A stretch of 64,000 nt of DNA from assembly GCF_029961155.1 (NCBI RefSeq), contig NZ_JASBRH010000022.1, positions 1-64,000 on the forward strand, in the 5' to 3' direction. The translations under genes and the position numbers were made by a program. How positions within the stretch are numbered: the stretch's first letter is position 1; every line of letters begins with the position of its first letter. Shown piece by piece: positions 18,006 through 26,426 of the stretch. The DNA comes from Pontibacterium granulatum. GTDB lineage: Bacteria; Pseudomonadota; Gammaproteobacteria; Pseudomonadales; Balneatricaceae. The notes under the pieces are model-generated. The model did not search any database, was not told the origin of the DNA, and worked only from the letters and a program-made list of their open reading frames with translations.

Positions 18006-20180
18006 ATGCTAAATCGTACATTCCGCCGCAGCGCCCTGGCAGTAATGATCGCAGCTGCTGCGACCAGTGCTCAGGCCGAGTCATTCAACCGAGTTGCCAG
18101 CTTCTCCACTGTCAAAAACCTGCCAGCTGGCAGCGACCTCCGTGAAGAAACGTCCGCTGAGATCGTCGATGTTTCAGAAGATGGCAACACCCTGGTTTAC
18201 TCTGACAGCCCACTGGAAGCGCTGGGCATTATCGATATCAGCGATGCCGATGAGCCAGAAGCTGGCGGCTTCATAAAACTTGAAGGCGAACCGACTTCTG
18301 TCGCGTTTGCCGGTGAGTACGTGCTGGCAGGGGTGAACACCTCCGCAAGCTACACCCAACCAAGCGGGTTCCTGGCAGTGATCGATCTGGACGACAAGAA
18401 GATCGAGAAGCGCTGCGACCTGGGGGGCCAGCCGGACTCCGTTGCCGTGTCCAAAGACGGTAATTACGTTGCCGTAGCAATTGAGAACGAACGCGACGAA
18501 GACCTGAACGACGGCGCACTGCCTCAGTTGCCCGCAGGTTTCCTGGTAATCGCACCGCTGGAAGACGGCACGCCGGATTGCAGCGATATGCGCCGTGTGG
18601 AACTGACCGGCCTGGCCGCAATCGGCGGCAGTGATCCTGAGCCGGAGTTCGTGGACTTCAACGGCAACAACGAAATTGTTGTTACCCTGCAGGAAAACAA
18701 TCACCTAGTGATTGTTGACGCCCAAACAGGCAAGGTGGTTAACCACTTCTCCGCCGGTGCCGTTGACCTGAAGATGGTTGACCTGAAAAAAGATCGCGCC
18801 CTTACCTTCGACAAGACTCAGGAAAACCGTCTGCGCGAACCCGATGCCGTAAAGTGGCTGGATAACGATCGTTTTGTGACCGCCAACGAAGGCGACATGA
18901 ACGGCGGCGCACGCGGTTTCACCATCTTTCACAAGGATGGCCGTGTCCTGTTCGAATCCGGTGCGAGCTTCGAACACGAAGTGATCATGGCGGGTCACTA
19001 CCCGGAAAAACGCTCGGGTAAAAAAGGTAACGAGCCGGAAGGCTTGGCAGTTGGCAAATTCGGCAAAGACACCTATATCTTCGTACTGTCTGAGCGTGGT
19101 GGTGCCATCGGCGTCTACCGCGACACCGGTGCAGCCCCCGAGTTCATGCAGCTATTGCCATCCGGCATCGGCCCGGAATCAGCGGTAGCGATTCCATCCC
19201 GCAACCTGCTGGTCAGTGCCAACGAAAAAGACCTGATTGAAGACAACGGCCCACGCTCTCACGTGATGGTGTATGAGCTGAACGGTAAGGAAGCAACCTA
19301 CCCCCAGATCGTATCCGGGCGCAATGCAGCCGGTGAACCGATTGGCTGGGGTGCGCTTTCCGGTCTGGCCGCTGACGCCAAAGAAGCAGGCAAGCTGTAC
19401 GCTGTAAACGACAGCTTCTACTCAAGCCAGCCGACTATCTTCTCCATCGATGCAACCCAAACGCCAGCAAAAATCACCAGCGCCCTGCCTGTGACACGCG
19501 ATGGTAAACCTGCAGAGAAACTGGATCTGGAAGGTATCGCCCTGGATGGCAACGGTGGTTTCTGGTTGGCCTCTGAAGGCAAGACCAAGAAGAAGGTGCC
19601 TCACGCGATCTACCACGTCAATGCGAAGGGTGAGATCGACCGCACCCTGAACTTCCCGCAAGCCCTGCTGAAACACGAAAAGCGTTTCGGTGCTGAAGGG
19701 ATCACGCTGGTTGGCGATAACCTGTGGATCGCCATCCAGCGTCAGTGGGCAGACGACCCGGAGAACACCGTAAAGCTGGTGTCCTACAACCTGAAGACCA
19801 ACACCTGGGGCGCTGTCCGTTACCCAACCGAAGCGGCTGCAAAGGGCTGGGTTGGCCTGTCCGAAATCACTGCGCATGAAGATGACCTCTACATCATCGA
19901 ACGCGACAACCAGATCGGGGAAGACGCAAAGATCAAACGCCTGTACAAGGTGGAGCAAAGCGACCTGAAACCCGCACCACTGGGCGGCGAACTGCCACTG
20001 GTGAAAAAAGAGCTGGTACGCGACTTCATCCCGGATCTGAAAGCAGCCAACGGTTACGTGACCGACAAGATCGAAGGGTTCACCGTTGATGCTTCCGGTC
20101 AGGGTTACGCCGTAACCGATAACGACGGCGTTGACGACAGCGCAGGCGAAACCTTCTTTTTCTCTATCGGTAAGATGTAA
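18006..20180 (+). CDS. Exported esterase-like activity of phytase family protein
   Basis: This 724-residue protein has a signal peptide cleaved after SAQA (about residue 24). The N-terminal half is a beta-propeller-like region with repeats such as PTSVAFAGEYVLAGV and PDSVAVSKDGNYVAVA. The C-terminal half (about 440-720) matches the phytase-like esterase domain, with WGALSGLAAD, LDLEGIALDGNGGFWLASEG, FGAEGITLVGDNLWIAIQRQ and KIEGFTVDASGQGYAVTDND. A periplasmic phosphoester or ester hydrolase is likely; the exact substrate is not known. It is a single gene with its own terminator. Confidence 0.9.
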   Translation: MLNRTFRRSALAVMIAAAATSAQAESFNRVASFSTVKNLPAGSDLREETSAEIVDVSEDGNTLVYSDSPLEALGIIDISDADEPEAGGFIKLEGEPTSVAFAGEYVLAGVNTSASYTQPSGFLAVIDLDDKKIEKRCDLGGQPDSVAVSKDGNYVAVAIENERDEDLNDGALPQLPAGFLVIAPLEDGTPDCSDMRRVELTGLAAIGGSDPEPEFVDFNGNNEIVVTLQENNHLVIVDAQTGKVVNHFSAGAVDLKMVDLKKDRALTFDKTQENRLREPDAVKWLDNDRFVTANEGDMNGGARGFTIFHKDGRVLFESGASFEHEVIMAGHYPEKRSGKKGNEPEGLAVGKFGKDTYIFVLSERGGAIGVYRDTGAAPEFMQLLPSGIGPESAVAIPSRNLLVSANEKDLIEDNGPRSHVMVYELNGKEATYPQIVSGRNAAGEPIGWGALSGLAADAKEAGKLYAVNDSFYSSQPTIFSIDATQTPAKITSALPVTRDGKPAEKLDLEGIALDGNGGFWLASEGKTKKKVPHAIYHVNAKGEIDRTLNFPQALLKHEKRFGAEGITLVGDNLWIAIQRQWADDPENTVKLVSYNLKTNTWGAVRYPTEAAAKGWVGLSEITAHEDDLYIIERDNQIGEDAKIKRLYKVEQSDLKPAPLGGELPLVKKELVRDFIPDLKAANGYVTDKIEGFTVDASGQGYAVTDNDGVDDSAGETFFFSIGKM

Positions 20181-20197
20181 TGCTTAGCTAGCTGATG

Positions 20198-20225
20198 AAA
20201 ATGGCCGGTTTATCCGGCCATTTTT
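20198..20225 (+). terminator. Terminator of the phytase-esterase gene
   Basis: ATGGCCGG (20201-20208) pairs with CCGGCCAT (20214-20221) around TTTAT and is followed by five T residues. Confidence 0.9.
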
Positions 20226-20330
20226 ATACCCGTGTCAACACGGCTATGCGTGCTTTAAGCACACCATAAGTGCATCCAGCGAAGGATGCATTGCCCTATC
20301 ATACGGTGTCTCTACGGCACCGCTTAGAAT

Positions 20331-21170
20331 TTATTCTGGCACCAACCAATCCAATGTATATCCGGCCCCGTCCTCCTGCGCCAGCGTTTCGGTTAGCCAG
20401 GGCAGCAACTCGCGCATTTGTTGCTCCAGCTTCCAGGGAGGATTTATCACAATCATCCCTGAACCGGTCATACCTCTGGCACCGGTATCCGCTTTGACAC
20501 ACAGCTCGATTTTCAGGATTTTGCGAATGCCACTGGCTTTCAGTTCCTGTTCGATAAAGCGTACATCCTTTCTGAATACCACCGGATACCAAATTGCGTA
20601 CACACCGGTTGCCCAGCGTTTTACAGCATCCCGGACACCTTTGATCAGCTGCGCATACTCGGCCTTCAGTTCGTAGGGGGGATCGATCAATACGAGTCCG
20701 CGTCGCTCTTTCGGTGGCAAACTGGCTTTTAGCTGTTTATATCCCTCCTCTTGCAACACCCGGGCTCGCCTATCACCTCGAAACACCTGTTGTAAGCGTG
20801 GGAAGTCGCTGGAATGAAGCTCAGTCATTAACAGGCGATCCTGTTCACGACACAAATGCTGGGCCAATGCAGGACTACCGGGGTAGTACTGTAGCGTGTT
20901 TCCGGGGTTCATTTCCCTTACGGCCGCCAAGTACGGCGTGAGCAGTTCAGCACAATCCTGCTGCCAGATTCGCCCTATACCCTCTTCAAACTCACCTGTT
21001 TTCTCGGCATGCGCAGAGTGAAGGTCATAACGCCCGCCACCGGAGTGTGTGTCATGATAGACAAAAGGTTTTTCTTTCTCTTTAAGCGCTTCCAGTATCA
21101 AAGTTTGAACAGTATGTTTTAGAACATCGGCATGATTGCCAGCGTGAAAGCTGTGACGGTAGGAAAGCAT
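20331..21170 (-). CDS. rlmJ: 23S rRNA (adenine-2030 N6)-methyltransferase RlmJ
   Basis: This 279-residue protein matches RlmJ, which methylates A2030 of 23S rRNA using S-adenosylmethionine. The start MLSYRHSFHAGNHADVLKH is characteristic of the family. The catalytic DPPY motif occurs in LIDPPYE, and the protein ends with a MIVINPPW region. An upstream in-frame methionine at 21203 would add 11 residues lacking in the family, so 21170 was chosen. Confidence 0.95.
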   Translation of the reverse strand: MLSYRHSFHAGNHADVLKHTVQTLILEALKEKEKPFVYHDTHSGGGRYDLHSAHAEKTGEFEEGIGRIWQQDCAELLTPYLAAVREMNPGNTLQYYPGSPALAQHLCREQDRLLMTELHSSDFPRLQQVFRGDRRARVLQEEGYKQLKASLPPKERRGLVLIDPPYELKAEYAQLIKGVRDAVKRWATGVYAIWYPVVFRKDVRFIEQELKASGIRKILKIELCVKADTGARGMTGSGMIVINPPWKLEQQMRELLPWLTETLAQEDGAGYTLDWLVPE

Positions 21171-21262
21171 ATTCAGTTCGCGGCCAAGTAATGGATGGGC
21201 CATATTGCCCTATCTTCGAAGAAGCGCCAAACATTAGTTCGACGACTTACACTCACTACCTG

Positions 21263-21859
21263 CTAGTCAAAGCGGTACTTAACTCCTATCCCCAGCGAAT
21301 TTGAGGCACCTTGAACGCCATTAAAAAGCCCAAACGCCCCTGATCGATGATGGCTTCGCAATACTACGCTCCAGTTGTCCCAACGACGTGGTCTAAATTC
21401 GAGCTCAAGCAGAATATAGGCGAGAAACTGCTCGGCATCATCATGATTAGCCACCTCAAACTCGGGTAACGCAGTCGCATAGGACACCCCCGCACCGGCG
21501 GCGAAGTCAGTGTTCAGATAGCTGTCCCAGGGAAACGGATACCAGCGCACGCCTAACAGCGCATTAAGCTCTTCATGGTCCTGCCCTTGGGTGTGCTTGA
21601 CAGCCTGGAGCTCCCACTCGAAGTCGTAACGCGGATCTGAACTTGGGATTTTATGACTGAGTGCCAGTGCCGTCAGTTGGAAGTCCTCGTCGTAATCTGC
21701 GCCGCCAGTGATCACGTCCTCAATGGGATCGGCGGTCAGTACAGTCTGGTATACGGTGACGGCCCAGGGACTATCGTTTTTTTCTGCTGCTGCCGATGCA
21801 CTGAGCAGCCAAACGATTATTGCAACCAAATAGCGGGGACCTGTATTGGAACTCAGCAT
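21263..21859 (-). CDS. Small outer-membrane beta-barrel protein, PagL-like
   Basis: This 198-residue protein has a signal peptide (hydrophobic LVAIIVWLLSASAAA, cleavage after ASAAA) and alternating beta strands, and it ends in GIGVKYRFD, a typical outer-membrane C-terminus. Near the end, SHHRSGAFGLFNG contains an H-x-S arrangement reminiscent of the catalytic His/Ser of PagL lipid A deacylases; this is only a weak likeness. The ATG at 21859 follows GGAG; upstream starts lack it. It could equally be a structural barrel of unknown function. Confidence 0.7.
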   Translation of the reverse strand: MLSSNTGPRYLVAIIVWLLSASAAAEKNDSPWAVTVYQTVLTADPIEDVITGGADYDEDFQLTALALSHKIPSSDPRYDFEWELQAVKHTQGQDHEELNALLGVRWYPFPWDSYLNTDFAAGAGVSYATALPEFEVANHDDAEQFLAYILLELEFRPRRWDNWSVVLRSHHRSGAFGLFNGVQGASNSLGIGVKYRFD

Positions 21860-22113
21860 CTTATTTCTCCGGAGTAGATATTCCGACTGCGTCCTGTGCG
21901 GGAACAAGGCCCGCATTCGTCTACCACATACACTCAAAGATAGATCATTCTGTGTCACTGCATGGTGATTCCCATGAGTAGGCAGGCCTGAGTCAAAGCC
22001 TCAGACAACACTCGCCCTCCAAACCACATAAACATTTCAAAATTAATTCATTCAGGTTACGTCTATACTGAAAAGCATTACTTTCGGAATTCTTTTTGAA
22101 TTGGGGAGTAGCT

Positions 22114-22905
22114 ATGCTATTGAAACAACTCGTTTTATACACGGTTGGCACAGCTACGCTGATGATCTCTGCTCCCTTTAGTAACGCGGAAGAGCTTCTG
22201 GTTGGTAAGACCTGTCCGGTCAGCTATCAGAACGAGACTATCGGTATGCTGGTATTTTCCAAAGAGTGGTACCACAGCAGCCGGGATAACGCATCATACA
22301 TCCCCGGTGACAACGCCACCGGTATTGGACTTGAGATCCACGTGTTCGCCAATGACAAGGGACATCTAACCGGCCCTAATTTGGCTAGTTGCACCCGCTA
22401 CCGGCTCCTGCAGGTACGCAGTACCACTGCCCGACTCTTCGATGGCGAGCAGGCGGTGCAGATTGATATTCCGGACGGTTTCAGCGATCCATTCTACGAC
22501 AACTCCCCGCTTGAACACGGTTATGGTAGCCACCTGACACCGACGGATGATCGGGATAAACCCTGGCAGGGGCAACATTCCAGAACCTCAACCGTGGCCA
22601 TCTACGACACCCCATACGTATCTGACGCATACGGCATTGAAGGCGAAAATATCGATGTGACCTTTGAGACTTGCGTCGTGTGTGAGCGCGAGTCACGCTA
22701 TGACACGATTCTGGCGTGCGGGACCTGGGGGTACACCCGTGAATATATGGGCGGCCTGACCGGGTGGTCCGAGCCGGAGTTCGTTGGCGTTCAGTGCAAT
22801 CGGGAACCGAGCCTGTCGTTTCAGCAGGTGCTCGATCAGTCAAACCGAGTGGATTACAGCTATTGGCTCAACTGGCGCGTATCTTCCCAGAACCTGACCA
22901 ACTAA
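22114..22905 (+). CDS. Exported cysteine-containing protein of unknown function
   Basis: I do not recognise this 263-residue protein. It has a signal peptide (LVLYTVGTATLMISA, cleavage near FSNA). The mature chain has about six cysteines (CPVSY, ASCTRY, ETCVVC, ILACG, VQCNR), which suggests disulfides, and is rich in Tyr, Asp and Gly. GGGGAG precedes the ATG at 22114; a TTG 18 bases upstream is less likely. It converges on the calcium-loop paralog B gene and is separated from it by 57 bases. Confidence 0.75.
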   Translation: MLLKQLVLYTVGTATLMISAPFSNAEELLVGKTCPVSYQNETIGMLVFSKEWYHSSRDNASYIPGDNATGIGLEIHVFANDKGHLTGPNLASCTRYRLLQVRSTTARLFDGEQAVQIDIPDGFSDPFYDNSPLEHGYGSHLTPTDDRDKPWQGQHSRTSTVAIYDTPYVSDAYGIEGENIDVTFETCVVCERESRYDTILACGTWGYTREYMGGLTGWSEPEFVGVQCNREPSLSFQQVLDQSNRVDYSYWLNWRVSSQNLTN

Positions 22906-22962
22906 AAGGTGCGCCCGCTCCGACTGAAGAGCCAGGCGCCCGCTGGTTGGTAATCTACCGGA

Positions 22963-24096
22963 TCAGACTACCATATCCACCTGCTGCAGGGTGCCTACGT
23001 CACCCGCTTCGCTTAGGTAGAAGCCACTCGCACGTACCCGCCCATTGTGCTGATTGTCTTCGCCCTTAATGTCAAAAGGGGTTTCGGTTGATCCCAGATA
23101 GATAGCACCGATATCACGGTCGGCGAGGGACTCCAGGATGTCCTCTTCTTCAGTTTTAGTCCAGATTTTAAGGTCATTGAAGATGCTGTCGGCTTCATCG
23201 ATATAGTTGTTTCCATCTTCATCGTACTGCGCCAAGTCTGCAAAACCGTTGCCGCTCAGCGCCCCAAACAGCTCAGTGCCATCGTTGATCACACCATCCT
23301 CATTTCGATCCAGCGCCAGCATACCACTGTTGGTGAAATAGCTGATCAACTCATCTTCACCGTCTGCATTGAGATCAAAGCTGAATTTCTCATCGCTCAG
23401 GTCTGCAGCGTTGCCCTCAAAGTTGATTACCAAAGGATCGGTAAAAGTGACCTGCTGCGAAACTTCAACAGTGCGCGTTGCCGAATAACTGCGTTCCATG
23501 GTCAGCTCAAGACCGAACTCCATTTCACGACCGTCTGCCGTTGTTACCGTACCGCAACTGTTGAAGTTGGTGCACTCATACTCCTCCACCGATTCAGTAA
23601 CGTTGAAGGTCATTGTCATCATGGTCATGGGGCGGTCAGGGAGTTGCGGCTCTCCAGTCGCTTCTTGCAGTCCCTTCAGCTTCTCCGTAAGACCGGTCAG
23701 CTCGTCATCACCGATGGACGCCATCAACACCTTGCGGCCACTAATCGCCTCAAGCAAACCTTTAAACAACCGATCGCGCGTAATCTCCCGCTGCTCATCC
23801 AAGTCACTCTGCACCGATTCTTCGGTATTAAACTGCCAACCGTTGTCGGTCATCACCAGGATAGACGCCGGCGGCGCAGCGTCCTCCTCAGACTCGGTAT
23901 TGGCGGTTTCAGTTGTACTTACCGGCGTTTGAAATCCCGTAAAGACGCCACCGCGTGCAAACGAAAGCCCGGCCTCCTTAACCAACGCGCTGAAATCCAG
24001 CTTGGCGACATTGGCATCAAAGGTGGTGTTGCGCGTAACCGACTCAAACTTTTCATGCTCCGCACTCATCTGCACGTTGCTGCTCTGAATAATCAT
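22963..24096 (-). CDS. Uncharacterised protein with calcium-loop C-terminal domain (paralog B)
   Basis: This 377-residue protein is the second member of the family seen at 13117-14349. It has no signal peptide. It starts MIIQSSNVQMSAEH, sharing MII..SN...S..H.K with paralog A. The C-terminal domain (about 215-377) has FTDPLVINFEG, D241-x-N-x-D-G, LDRNEDGVINDGTELFG (from 262), YDEDGNNYIDEAD (from 291), LADRDIGAIYLGSTETPFDI and the end TLQQVDMVV. The middle third is quite different from A. GGAG precedes the ATG at 24096; the in-frame methionine at 24147 lies inside the putative promoter. The function is unknown. Confidence 0.87.
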   Translation of the reverse strand: MIIQSSNVQMSAEHEKFESVTRNTTFDANVAKLDFSALVKEAGLSFARGGVFTGFQTPVSTTETANTESEEDAAPPASILVMTDNGWQFNTEESVQSDLDEQREITRDRLFKGLLEAISGRKVLMASIGDDELTGLTEKLKGLQEATGEPQLPDRPMTMMTMTFNVTESVEEYECTNFNSCGTVTTADGREMEFGLELTMERSYSATRTVEVSQQVTFTDPLVINFEGNAADLSDEKFSFDLNADGEDELISYFTNSGMLALDRNEDGVINDGTELFGALSGNGFADLAQYDEDGNNYIDEADSIFNDLKIWTKTEEEDILESLADRDIGAIYLGSTETPFDIKGEDNQHNGRVRASGFYLSEAGDVGTLQQVDMVV

Positions 24097-24123
24097 ACTG
24101 TGCTCCAGACATTCCCTTCTTAG

Positions 24124-24150
24124 ATTTCGGCTGTATTTCAGACACACTTA
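24124..24150 (-). promoter_or_regulatory. Sigma-28-like promoter of paralog B
   Basis: On the minus strand TAAG, 15 bases, then GCCGAAAT matches 9 of 12 core positions of the sigma-28 consensus. The -10 element ends 27 bases before the ATG at 24096, nearly the same distance as for paralog A (29 bases). Confidence 0.5.
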
Positions 24151-24594
24151 CCCCTGCTGCCTTTTTGAAAAACAACCACTTGATATCCGTTTCAGCTTTT
24201 TGGGGACGAGTTAACCCCTGCGTATAAATACACAAAAACAAAATTTGAAACGGCAATGCGAAAACGGAACCCTTTTGCCCTCGGTCAGCGGGCGACCGGC
24301 AAGAGATACCCTCTGCCGCTAGCAGCGCGCTGAAACCGAATCGACAGGATTCATTCTTTTCTGATGGACGAAATGACTAATACTATTTGTGCGTGATCCA
24401 CACCTCCCTAAAAAGCATCTACAAAGCAATGGGTTATCACTGATAGCCCAAAGCAGCAGGCAAATGCACTGCGGCAATGTTCATTTCAGCAACAAAATTA
24501 AAACCATAGCGATGCCGTGATAAGACAAACTACAGAGGGAGAATTTGCAAAATGCAGACCGATAAACGCGGGGAAACATTAAGCTTTATTAAAC

Positions 24595-24603
24595 TGCTAT
24601 AAT
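24595..24603 (+). promoter_or_regulatory. Extended -10 promoter of the YkgJ-type gene
   Basis: TGCTATAAT is a perfect extended -10 (TGnTATAAT) with no good -35. An upstream in-frame ATG (24602) falls inside it, which supports translation starting at 24635. Confidence 0.7.
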
Positions 24604-24634
24604 GGCGCCCCAGCCACATGCTGAGAGGAAACCC

Positions 24635-24871
24635 ATGGAGTGTCGAATGGGATGCGGTGCCTGCTGTATCGCACCAAGTATTAAAGCATTGAATAAACCC
24701 GCCGGGGTCCGTTGTCAGCATCTGACTGACGAGCTTCTATGTGGTATTTTTGGACAACCTGAGCGTCCTCAGGCCTGTGGCGATTTTCAACCGGAGATGT
24801 CCATATGCGGTACGTCTCAGGCCGAGGCCCTGCACCTGATCACCGAGCTGGAAACCCTCACCACCCCTTGA
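24635..24871 (+). CDS. YkgJ-family cysteine-cluster protein
   Basis: This 78-residue protein begins with the YkgJ/UPF0153 pattern C3-x3-C7-x2-C10-C11 (MECRMGCGACC), followed by further cysteines (RCQHL, LLCGIF, QACGDF, SICG). The family is thought to chelate zinc or an iron-sulfur cluster; the role is unknown. GAGGAAA precedes the ATG at 24635. The DUF445 gene follows after 66 bases and has its own promoter. Confidence 0.88.
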   Translation: MECRMGCGACCIAPSIKALNKPAGVRCQHLTDELLCGIFGQPERPQACGDFQPEMSICGTSQAEALHLITELETLTTP

Positions 24872-24900
24872 TGTACAGCGTTTAAACACGCTGCTATGAT
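24872..24900 (+). promoter_or_regulatory. Promoter of the DUF445 gene
   Basis: TGTACA (24872-24877), 17 bases, then TGCTATGAT with -10 TATGAT (24895-24900). An ATG at 24896 lies within the -10, so the DUF445 protein must start further on. Confidence 0.65.
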
Positions 24901-24937
24901 CCCCACGCTTCCTATAACTGCGTTGAGAATCTGTAAC

Positions 24938-25645
24938 GTGAACAAAAGCCTGATTACCAATAGTTTTGCGATTATCGCTACCCTGGCAGGTTTACTGCAG
25001 GACAACGATATCCTTTTCTCCGTCGGCCTATTCGCCACCTCTGGCGCACTGACCAACTGGCTGGCTGTCCACATGCTATTTGAGAAAGTACCCGGCCTGT
25101 ATGGCTCCGGTGTTATCCCGGCCCGCTTTGAAGATTTTAAGCTGGGCATCAAAACGCTGATGATGGAGCAGTTCTTTACCGAGGAGAACATCGAGCGTTT
25201 TCTAGGAGCCGATAACGGCACTCAACCCAACCTTCATCTCGCCCCCGTCATCCAACAAGTGGATTTTAACCCGGTATATGATGGCCTGATTGAGGTGATA
25301 GAGACCTCTTCTTTGGGCTCCATGCTCAGCATGGTAGGCGGTGCAGCCGTCCTGGAACCGATGCGCGAACCATTCGTTGCGAAGGTAAAAAGCTCCATGG
25401 AAGAAATTACTCAGAAGGAGGAGTTTGTCGCCCTGCTCAAAGCTGAGCTGGAACAGCCTTCAGTGATGGCCGAAATGAGCCAGAAGGTTGAACAGGTTGT
25501 TGAACAGCGCCTCGACGAACTGACACCGGAGTTGGTGAAAGAGATTATCCAGCGCATGATCCGTGAACATCTCGGCTGGCTGGTTGTTTGGGGCGGCGTA
25601 TTTGGTGGATTGATCGGCCTGATTGTGGCCGTACTGCAAGGCTGA
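24938..25645 (+). CDS. DUF445 family membrane protein
   Basis: This 235-residue protein has two N-terminal hydrophobic segments (ITNSFAIIATLAGLL and LFSVGLFATSGALTNWLAV), a soluble helical middle and a C-terminal membrane anchor (LGWLVVWGGVFGGLIGLIVA). This is the architecture of DUF445 (YheB-type) proteins, whose function is unknown. The GTG at 24938 was chosen because the upstream ATG at 24896 overlaps the -10 promoter element; a weak GAG lies before the GTG. Confidence 0.85.
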   Translation: MNKSLITNSFAIIATLAGLLQDNDILFSVGLFATSGALTNWLAVHMLFEKVPGLYGSGVIPARFEDFKLGIKTLMMEQFFTEENIERFLGADNGTQPNLHLAPVIQQVDFNPVYDGLIEVIETSSLGSMLSMVGGAAVLEPMREPFVAKVKSSMEEITQKEEFVALLKAELEQPSVMAEMSQKVEQVVEQRLDELTPELVKEIIQRMIREHLGWLVVWGGVFGGLIGLIVAVLQG

Positions 25646-25675
25646 TATCGCGCTTTAATTGCAGGGAGGTGCGGA

Positions 25676-25999
25676 TTACTCGTCGACCCACACCTTTCGC
25701 AGCGGCTCACCAAAGTCATCATAGATCACTTTCTGGCGAGGCTGCGTACGCACCTTCTTCATCGAAGCGTCAGGCTTAGGACTTTTCCGGCGGGAATCAA
25801 TCGTCGCCAGCAGCCCATTTAGCGGGGTGCGTGACTGCACGGAGGACTCGAAGCCAAAGCGACGAGGGTCATACTTCCCATCTTCCAGTCCACTCTCACC
25901 CATCTCGACCTGCTGGATCTCTCCACCTTTGTCGATAAATGACTGGACCTGCCTTTCAAGTTCAGCGCGGATCTCCGCTTTTGTTTGACGACGTTTCAT
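25676..25999 (-). CDS. Small basic protein of unknown function
   Basis: This 107-residue soluble protein begins MKRRQTKAEIRAELERQVQS and ends DDFGEPLRKVWVDE. It is highly charged, with a helical N-terminus and a basic, probably flexible C-terminal part. I do not recognise a named family, though similar short proteins occur in related gammaproteobacteria. An alternative start at 26014 would add MHNGR; neither start has a good ribosome binding site. Confidence 0.65.
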   Translation of the reverse strand: MKRRQTKAEIRAELERQVQSFIDKGGEIQQVEMGESGLEDGKYDPRRFGFESSVQSRTPLNGLLATIDSRRKSPKPDASMKKVRTQPRQKVIYDDFGEPLRKVWVDE

Positions 26000-26063
26000 T
26001 CGGCCATTATGCATAAATGTGAATAAAAAGCGAACAGCGGAGAGCTCACTCTCTGGTATGGTA

Positions 26064-26426
26064 TCAGCCCTTCAGACTCTGCCGACGGATGTATGCTTTC
26101 TGACACTGCATTACAAAACGTGAAAGAATAATGTGCTGACGATCCGACATCGCAGTGAATTCGCAGCAGTGAATACCGTCAAGTGTTCTCACCCGCTGCA
26201 GGTTACAGCAAATGCTCATCGCCACACCATCCAACTCAAATTCCAGCATGGCGGGTTGCAGCTCTTCCTGCAACTCCCCTTGTACCCGATAAGCAACGCC
26301 ATTCTCAGACAGGTTGACCGCATCACAAACCTGACCAGATACGGTTAAACGAAAACCATCCGCCTCTGTAATCTCATGTCGATAGGCACGTCTGCCGCTA
26401 TCTCTGCTGTACTCGAGTTCAATCAT
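26064..26426 (-). CDS. PilZ domain protein (probable cyclic di-GMP receptor)
   Basis: This 120-residue single-domain PilZ protein has the RxxxR motif at R12-R16 (RRAYR) and the NLSENG motif at 38-43, the two c-di-GMP-binding signatures. Its ATG lies inside the end of motB (8-base overlap), with GGGAG in the motB coding sequence, so it is translationally coupled to the stator genes. By analogy with YcgR-type proteins it could modulate the motor in response to c-di-GMP; that role is inferred from position only. Confidence 0.88.
   Translation of the reverse strand: MIELEYSRDSGRRAYRHEITEADGFRLTVSGQVCDAVNLSENGVAYRVQGELQEELQPAMLEFELDGVAMSICCNLQRVRTLDGIHCCEFTAMSDRQHIILSRFVMQCQKAYIRRQSLKG

Larger units (their letters stand above)
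24097..24634. other. Divergent intergenic region upstream of paralog B and the YkgJ-type gene
   Basis: This 538-base region holds a sigma-28-like promoter on the minus strand (24124-24150) and an extended -10 promoter on the plus strand (24595-24603). The central 300 bases (about 24240-24540) show nothing I can assign. Confidence 0.5.

Noticed and set aside
24097-24634. A search for CRISPR, toxin-antitoxin or defence genes in the larger gaps
   Set aside because: No repeated spacer pattern, small paired genes or nuclease/helicase motifs were seen here or in the other gaps over 300 bases.
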